This document shows, one piece after another, positions 60,159 through 64,000 of a stretch of DNA of 64,000 nucleotides. Origin of the DNA: Paenibacillus sp. FSL H7-0357. Its GTDB lineage: Bacteria; Bacillota; Bacilli; Paenibacillales; Paenibacillaceae. Position 1 is the stretch's first letter. Each line of letters starts with the position of its first letter. The position numbers were made by a program, and so were the translations under genes. Location of the stretch: assembly GCF_000758525.1 (NCBI RefSeq), contig NZ_CP009241.1:1488001-1552000 (forward strand), written 5' to 3'. The notes beneath the pieces were generated by a model. It was given only the letters and a program-made list of their open reading frames with translations. It did not search any database and was not told where the DNA came from.

Positions 60159-60296
60159 GTTGCCCATAAGATGATGGTTAGCTGCACTGGGTTGGTGAAC
60201 ACTAACTTTCAAGGAGCATAGCCAATTCTTACAGCTGTATAAAAGACGGTCTGTCATTTGCATAATGAATGTTAAATATCGAAGGGAGGAATACTG

Positions 60297-62045
60297 ATGA
60301 GCGCGAATATACCGGAAGTGCGGTCTACAGAGCAGTTACGTGAGAAATGGAAGAATCCCGAGGTGATTACGGGATCCGAAGTCCTGCTGCGCAGTCTAGT
60401 ACTGGAAGGTGTTGATACTGTATTCGGATACCCGGGCGGGGCTGTGCTGTACATCTACGATGCGCTTCATGGCTTCGATGATTTCAAACATATTCTGACC
60501 CGGCATGAGCAGGGCGCTATTCACGCGGCTGACGGATATGCCAGAGCGAGCGGCAAAGCGGGAGTATGCATCGCTACCTCCGGACCCGGAGCTACCAACC
60601 TTGTAACCGGCATTGCCACCGCCTTTATGGATTCTGTTCCGCTGGTGGTCATCACCGGGAACGTCTTCTCCAGCCTGATTGGAACCGACGCTTTCCAGGA
60701 AGCGGATATTACAGGCATCACAATGCCGATTACGAAGCATAGCTATCTGGTACGTGATGTTGAGGATCTGCCGCGAATCATTCATGAGGCGTTCCATATT
60801 GCCAATACAGGACGTAAAGGTCCGGTGCTGATTGATATTCCCAAAGATGTCTCGGCAGCCAAAATGTTATTCAATCCGGTGCAGCTGCAAGGCGTTAACC
60901 TTCGTGGTTATAACCCGCGGACCGTTCCGAACAAACTTCAACTCGATAAGCTGATCCGGGCCATTGATGCTGCAGAACGTCCGATTATTATTGCAGGCGG
61001 CGGTGTCATCTACTCCGGAGCGCATGAAGAGATGTATGAATTCGTAAAACGGACGGAAATTCCGATTACGACAACTCTGCTGGGACTGGGCTGTTTCCCG
61101 AGTGCGGATGAGCTATGGATGGGAATGCCGGGCATGCATGGCACATATACCGCAAACAATGCTATTCAACAGTGTGATCTGCTGATTAATATCGGTGCCC
61201 GGTTTGACGACCGTGTTACCGGCAAGCTGGACGGCTTCGCGCCAAAAGCCAAGATTGTTCATATTGATATCGATCCGGCAGAAATCGGCAAAAATGTATC
61301 GCCTGACATTCCGATCGTTGGCGACGTGAAGACAGTGCTGGAGATGCTGATTCCCGATGTACGCCGGGCAGCAGGTGCCGATGCCTGGAGAACACAAATT
61401 GCCCAGTGGAAGCTGGATCAGCCGCTTCGCTACAAGGATTCGGAGACTGAGCTTAAACCGCAATGGGTTATTGAAATGATAAACGACACCACCAAAGGTG
61501 AAGCTATCGTTACTACAGATGTAGGGCAGCATCAGATGTGGGCTGCACAATATTATAAATTTAATCATCCCCGCTCATGGATCACCTCCGGGGGACTTGG
61601 AACAATGGGCTTCGGATTTCCGTCAGCCATCGGAGCGCAAATGGCGCATCCGGACCGGCTGGTTGTCTCGATCAATGGGGACGGCGGCATGCAGATGTGT
61701 TCCCAGGAGCTTGCCATCTGTGCTATCAATAACATTCCGGTCAAGATTGTAGTTATTAACAATCAGGTGCTTGGTATGGTCCGGCAGTGGCAGAATCTGA
61801 TCTATGAGAAGCGTTACAGCTATACCGACCTCGCTGGCAGCCCGGATTTCGTAAAGCTGGCTGAAGCCTATGGCGTCAAGGGACTGCGGGCCACGAACAA
61901 GGAAGAGGCTGGCGCAGCATGGAAGGAAGCTTTGGAAACGCCGGGACCTGTTCTGGTAGAATTCGTTGTTCCCAAAGACGAAAATGTCTACCCGATGGTA
62001 ACTCAAGGGTCAACCATTGATCAAATGCTGATGGGGGATGAATGA
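60297..62045 (+). CDS. ilvB: acetolactate synthase large subunit
   Basis: ThDP/FAD enzyme condensing pyruvate to 2-acetolactate (or with 2-ketobutyrate), the first common step of Val, Leu and Ile synthesis; 582 residues. It shows [35 protein letters not shown] with the catalytic Glu, [32 protein letters not shown] and the ThDP motif [40 protein letters not shown] lies before the ATG. It is controlled by the leucine T-box leader and overlaps ilvN by 4 bases. Confidence 0.97.
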   Translation: MSANIPEVRSTEQLREKWKNPEVITGSEVLLRSLVLEGVDTVFGYPGGAVLYIYDALHGFDDFKHILTRHEQGAIHAADGYARASGKAGVCIATSGPGATNLVTGIATAFMDSVPLVVITGNVFSSLIGTDAFQEADITGITMPITKHSYLVRDVEDLPRIIHEAFHIANTGRKGPVLIDIPKDVSAAKMLFNPVQLQGVNLRGYNPRTVPNKLQLDKLIRAIDAAERPIIIAGGGVIYSGAHEEMYEFVKRTEIPITTTLLGLGCFPSADELWMGMPGMHGTYTANNAIQQCDLLINIGARFDDRVTGKLDGFAPKAKIVHIDIDPAEIGKNVSPDIPIVGDVKTVLEMLIPDVRRAAGADAWRTQIAQWKLDQPLRYKDSETELKPQWVIEMINDTTKGEAIVTTDVGQHQMWAAQYYKFNHPRSWITSGGLGTMGFGFPSAIGAQMAHPDRLVVSINGDGGMQMCSQELAICAINNIPVKIVVINNQVLGMVRQWQNLIYEKRYSYTDLAGSPDFVKLAEAYGVKGLRATNKEEAGAAWKEALETPGPVLVEFVVPKDENVYPMVTQGSTIDQMLMGDE

Positions 62046-62530
62046 CAGTGATGAGACATACGATTGCTGTGCTTGTGAATGACCAGCCAGGTGTGCTGCA
62101 GCGGGTTTCAGGGTTGTTCGGCCGCCGGGGGTTCAATATTGAGAGCATTACTGTGGGCCAATCCGAGGAGGTTGGATTATCCCGGATGGTTATTGTTACA
62201 CTTGGTGACCAGCACACTCTGGAGCAGATTGAGAAGCAGCTCTACAAGCTGATTGATGTTATTAAGGTAGTGGATCTTGGCGCCAAACCGATGGTTGCCC
62301 GTGAATTGGCGCTGATTAAGGTCAAAGCTGATCCGGCTGAACGTCCAGAAATTATGGGCGTAGTCGAAACCTTCCGTGCCTCTGTAGTCGATATCGGTAC
62401 AACAAGCGTGTTGGTGCAGGTTGTGGGAGACACTCAGAAGATTGATGCAATGATTGAACTTCTCAAGCCATACGGCATCAAGGAGCTTTCCCGTACAGGA
62501 GTTACAGCGATGATTCGCGGCAATGCCTAA
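62042..62530 (+). CDS. ilvN: acetolactate synthase small (regulatory) subunit
   Basis: A 162-residue regulatory subunit with an N-terminal ACT domain ([34 protein letters not shown]) that binds valine, and the IlvH C-terminal domain ([50 protein letters not shown]). The ATG at 62042 overlaps the ilvB stop; the ATG at 62051 is an alternative. The 190-nt gap to ilvC contains a CCCCGCT/AGCGGGG hairpin (62600-62617) without a U-run, possibly a stability or processing element. Confidence 0.96.
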   Translation: MTVMRHTIAVLVNDQPGVLQRVSGLFGRRGFNIESITVGQSEEVGLSRMVIVTLGDQHTLEQIEKQLYKLIDVIKVVDLGAKPMVARELALIKVKADPAERPEIMGVVETFRASVVDIGTTSVLVQVVGDTQKIDAMIELLKPYGIKELSRTGVTAMIRGNA

Positions 62531-62707
62531 TTGTCATAATTTACGGCTTTAACGGATTACTGCTGGTTTGCATTAATTTGATAAGATCATTTTGAATTTC
62601 CCCGCTAAAGAGCGGGGACTTGAGGAGCAGCCTGAATCTCAATCCGGATCACCACCGCGAGTTGGCGCTCTTGAAGTACCCGCTCTTTACGATGGGTCCC
62701 AAATTAA

Positions 62708-63715
<1,008 letters not shown>

Positions 63716-63823
63716 GCTCATATACTTAAGATTATTGAAACTATAGTGCAATTCTCAGATGCGGCCGTAACTTTTGCGGGCCGCATTTGAGGGTTTAAGC
63801 ACAATTTTCAGGAGGTGCTCAGC

Positions 63824-64000
63824 ATGCGGAAAATTTATGTGTTCGACACGACGCTGCGTGACGGAGAGCAGTCGCCGGGTGTGAACCTCAACACACGAGA
63901 GAAAGTCGAAATCGCTTACCAGCTGGAAAAGCTGGGCATTGACCGGATGGAGGCGGGATTCCCTGCGGCTTCACCGGGTGATCTGGCAGCGGTAAACGCA
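63824..64000 (+). CDS. leuA: 2-isopropylmalate synthase (3' truncated by the window)
   Basis: The first 59 codons are present, beginning with the signature [19 protein letters not shown] (metal-binding Asp and Arg) and [30 protein letters not shown]. The enzyme condenses 2-ketoisovalerate with acetyl-CoA, committing carbon to leucine, consistent with the leucine specifier in the operon leader. AGGAGGTG lies 9 bases before the ATG. A GC-rich hairpin (ATGCGGCC/GGCCGCAT at 63759-63786) sits between ilvC and leuA with only a weak T-run, so read-through is expected. Confidence 0.95.
   Translation, partial: MRKIYVFDTTLRDGEQSPGVNLNTREKVEIAYQLEKLGIDRMEAGFPAASPGDLAAVNA

Overview
The window reads as the chromosome of a spore-forming, low- to mid-GC Bacillota, most likely a Paenibacillus. 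Indications are an infC-rpmI-rplT operon with an L20-type leader and AUU start, a leucine T-box before ilvBNC-leuA, a YqkE-type protein, ytqA/ytqB homologues, a nupOPQ-like nucleoside importer and a forespore (sigma-G-like) promoter. The species assignment is inference. Most of the window is ordinary housekeeping DNA. There is one insertion sequence, and no tRNA, rRNA, CRISPR array or prophage was seen.

Layout. 1-3 kb: 3' end of a MocR-type or aminotransferase gene, D-Ala-D-Ala ligase and a class I aminotransferase. 3.1-7.7 kb: a cobalamin nucleotide-loop operon (cobT-cobU-cobS-cobQ) followed by ynfA. 7.8-13.4 kb: a chemoreceptor, a preQ1 riboswitch driving a queuosine-precursor transporter, an Xaa-Pro peptidase and a secreted sugar dehydrogenase. 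13.5-17 kb: a metallo-hydrolase, a decayed stretch (gene remnant plus palindromic element), SDR, GNAT, HxlR and YqkE. 17.1-20.3 kb: a promoter/terminator-bounded small transcript, then RNA ligase RtcB coupled to an AAA+ ATPase. 20.4-22.2 kb: an autoregulated ECF sigma/anti-sigma pair. 22.4-29.7 kb: phosphodiesterase, GNAT, HAD, ApbE, glycosyltransferase, FrnE, oleate hydratase and HIT protein.

29.8-31.7 kb holds the most interesting object. It is a complete IS110-family element inserted into a palindromic intergenic repeat. A second, empty copy of that repeat at 58.6 kb lets the insertion point be read to the base (CT core). The 3' non-coding end folds like a bridge RNA, and its loops contain short matches to both the actual target and the element's own ends.

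31.7-43.5 kb: TetR regulator, small membrane protein, a polar amino-acid ABC importer, RluA-type pseudouridine synthase, RecQ, a B12-binding radical SAM protein, GNAT and a lipase-like hydrolase. 43.8-49.7 kb: ManA, the MnmL/MnmM tRNA modification pair, a small protein under a sigma-G-like promoter, TrmB, and a UgtP-like glycolipid synthase coupled to a PAP2 phosphatase. 50-58.5 kb: membrane glycosyltransferase, infC-rpmI-rplT, thioesterase and the nucleoside ABC importer. 58.8-64 kb: a Gly/Tyr-rich protein, GNAT and the T-box-controlled branched-chain amino-acid operon, cut by the window end inside leuA.

Start codons were chosen from visible ribosome-binding sites. Motifs and families were recognised by eye and no database search was run.
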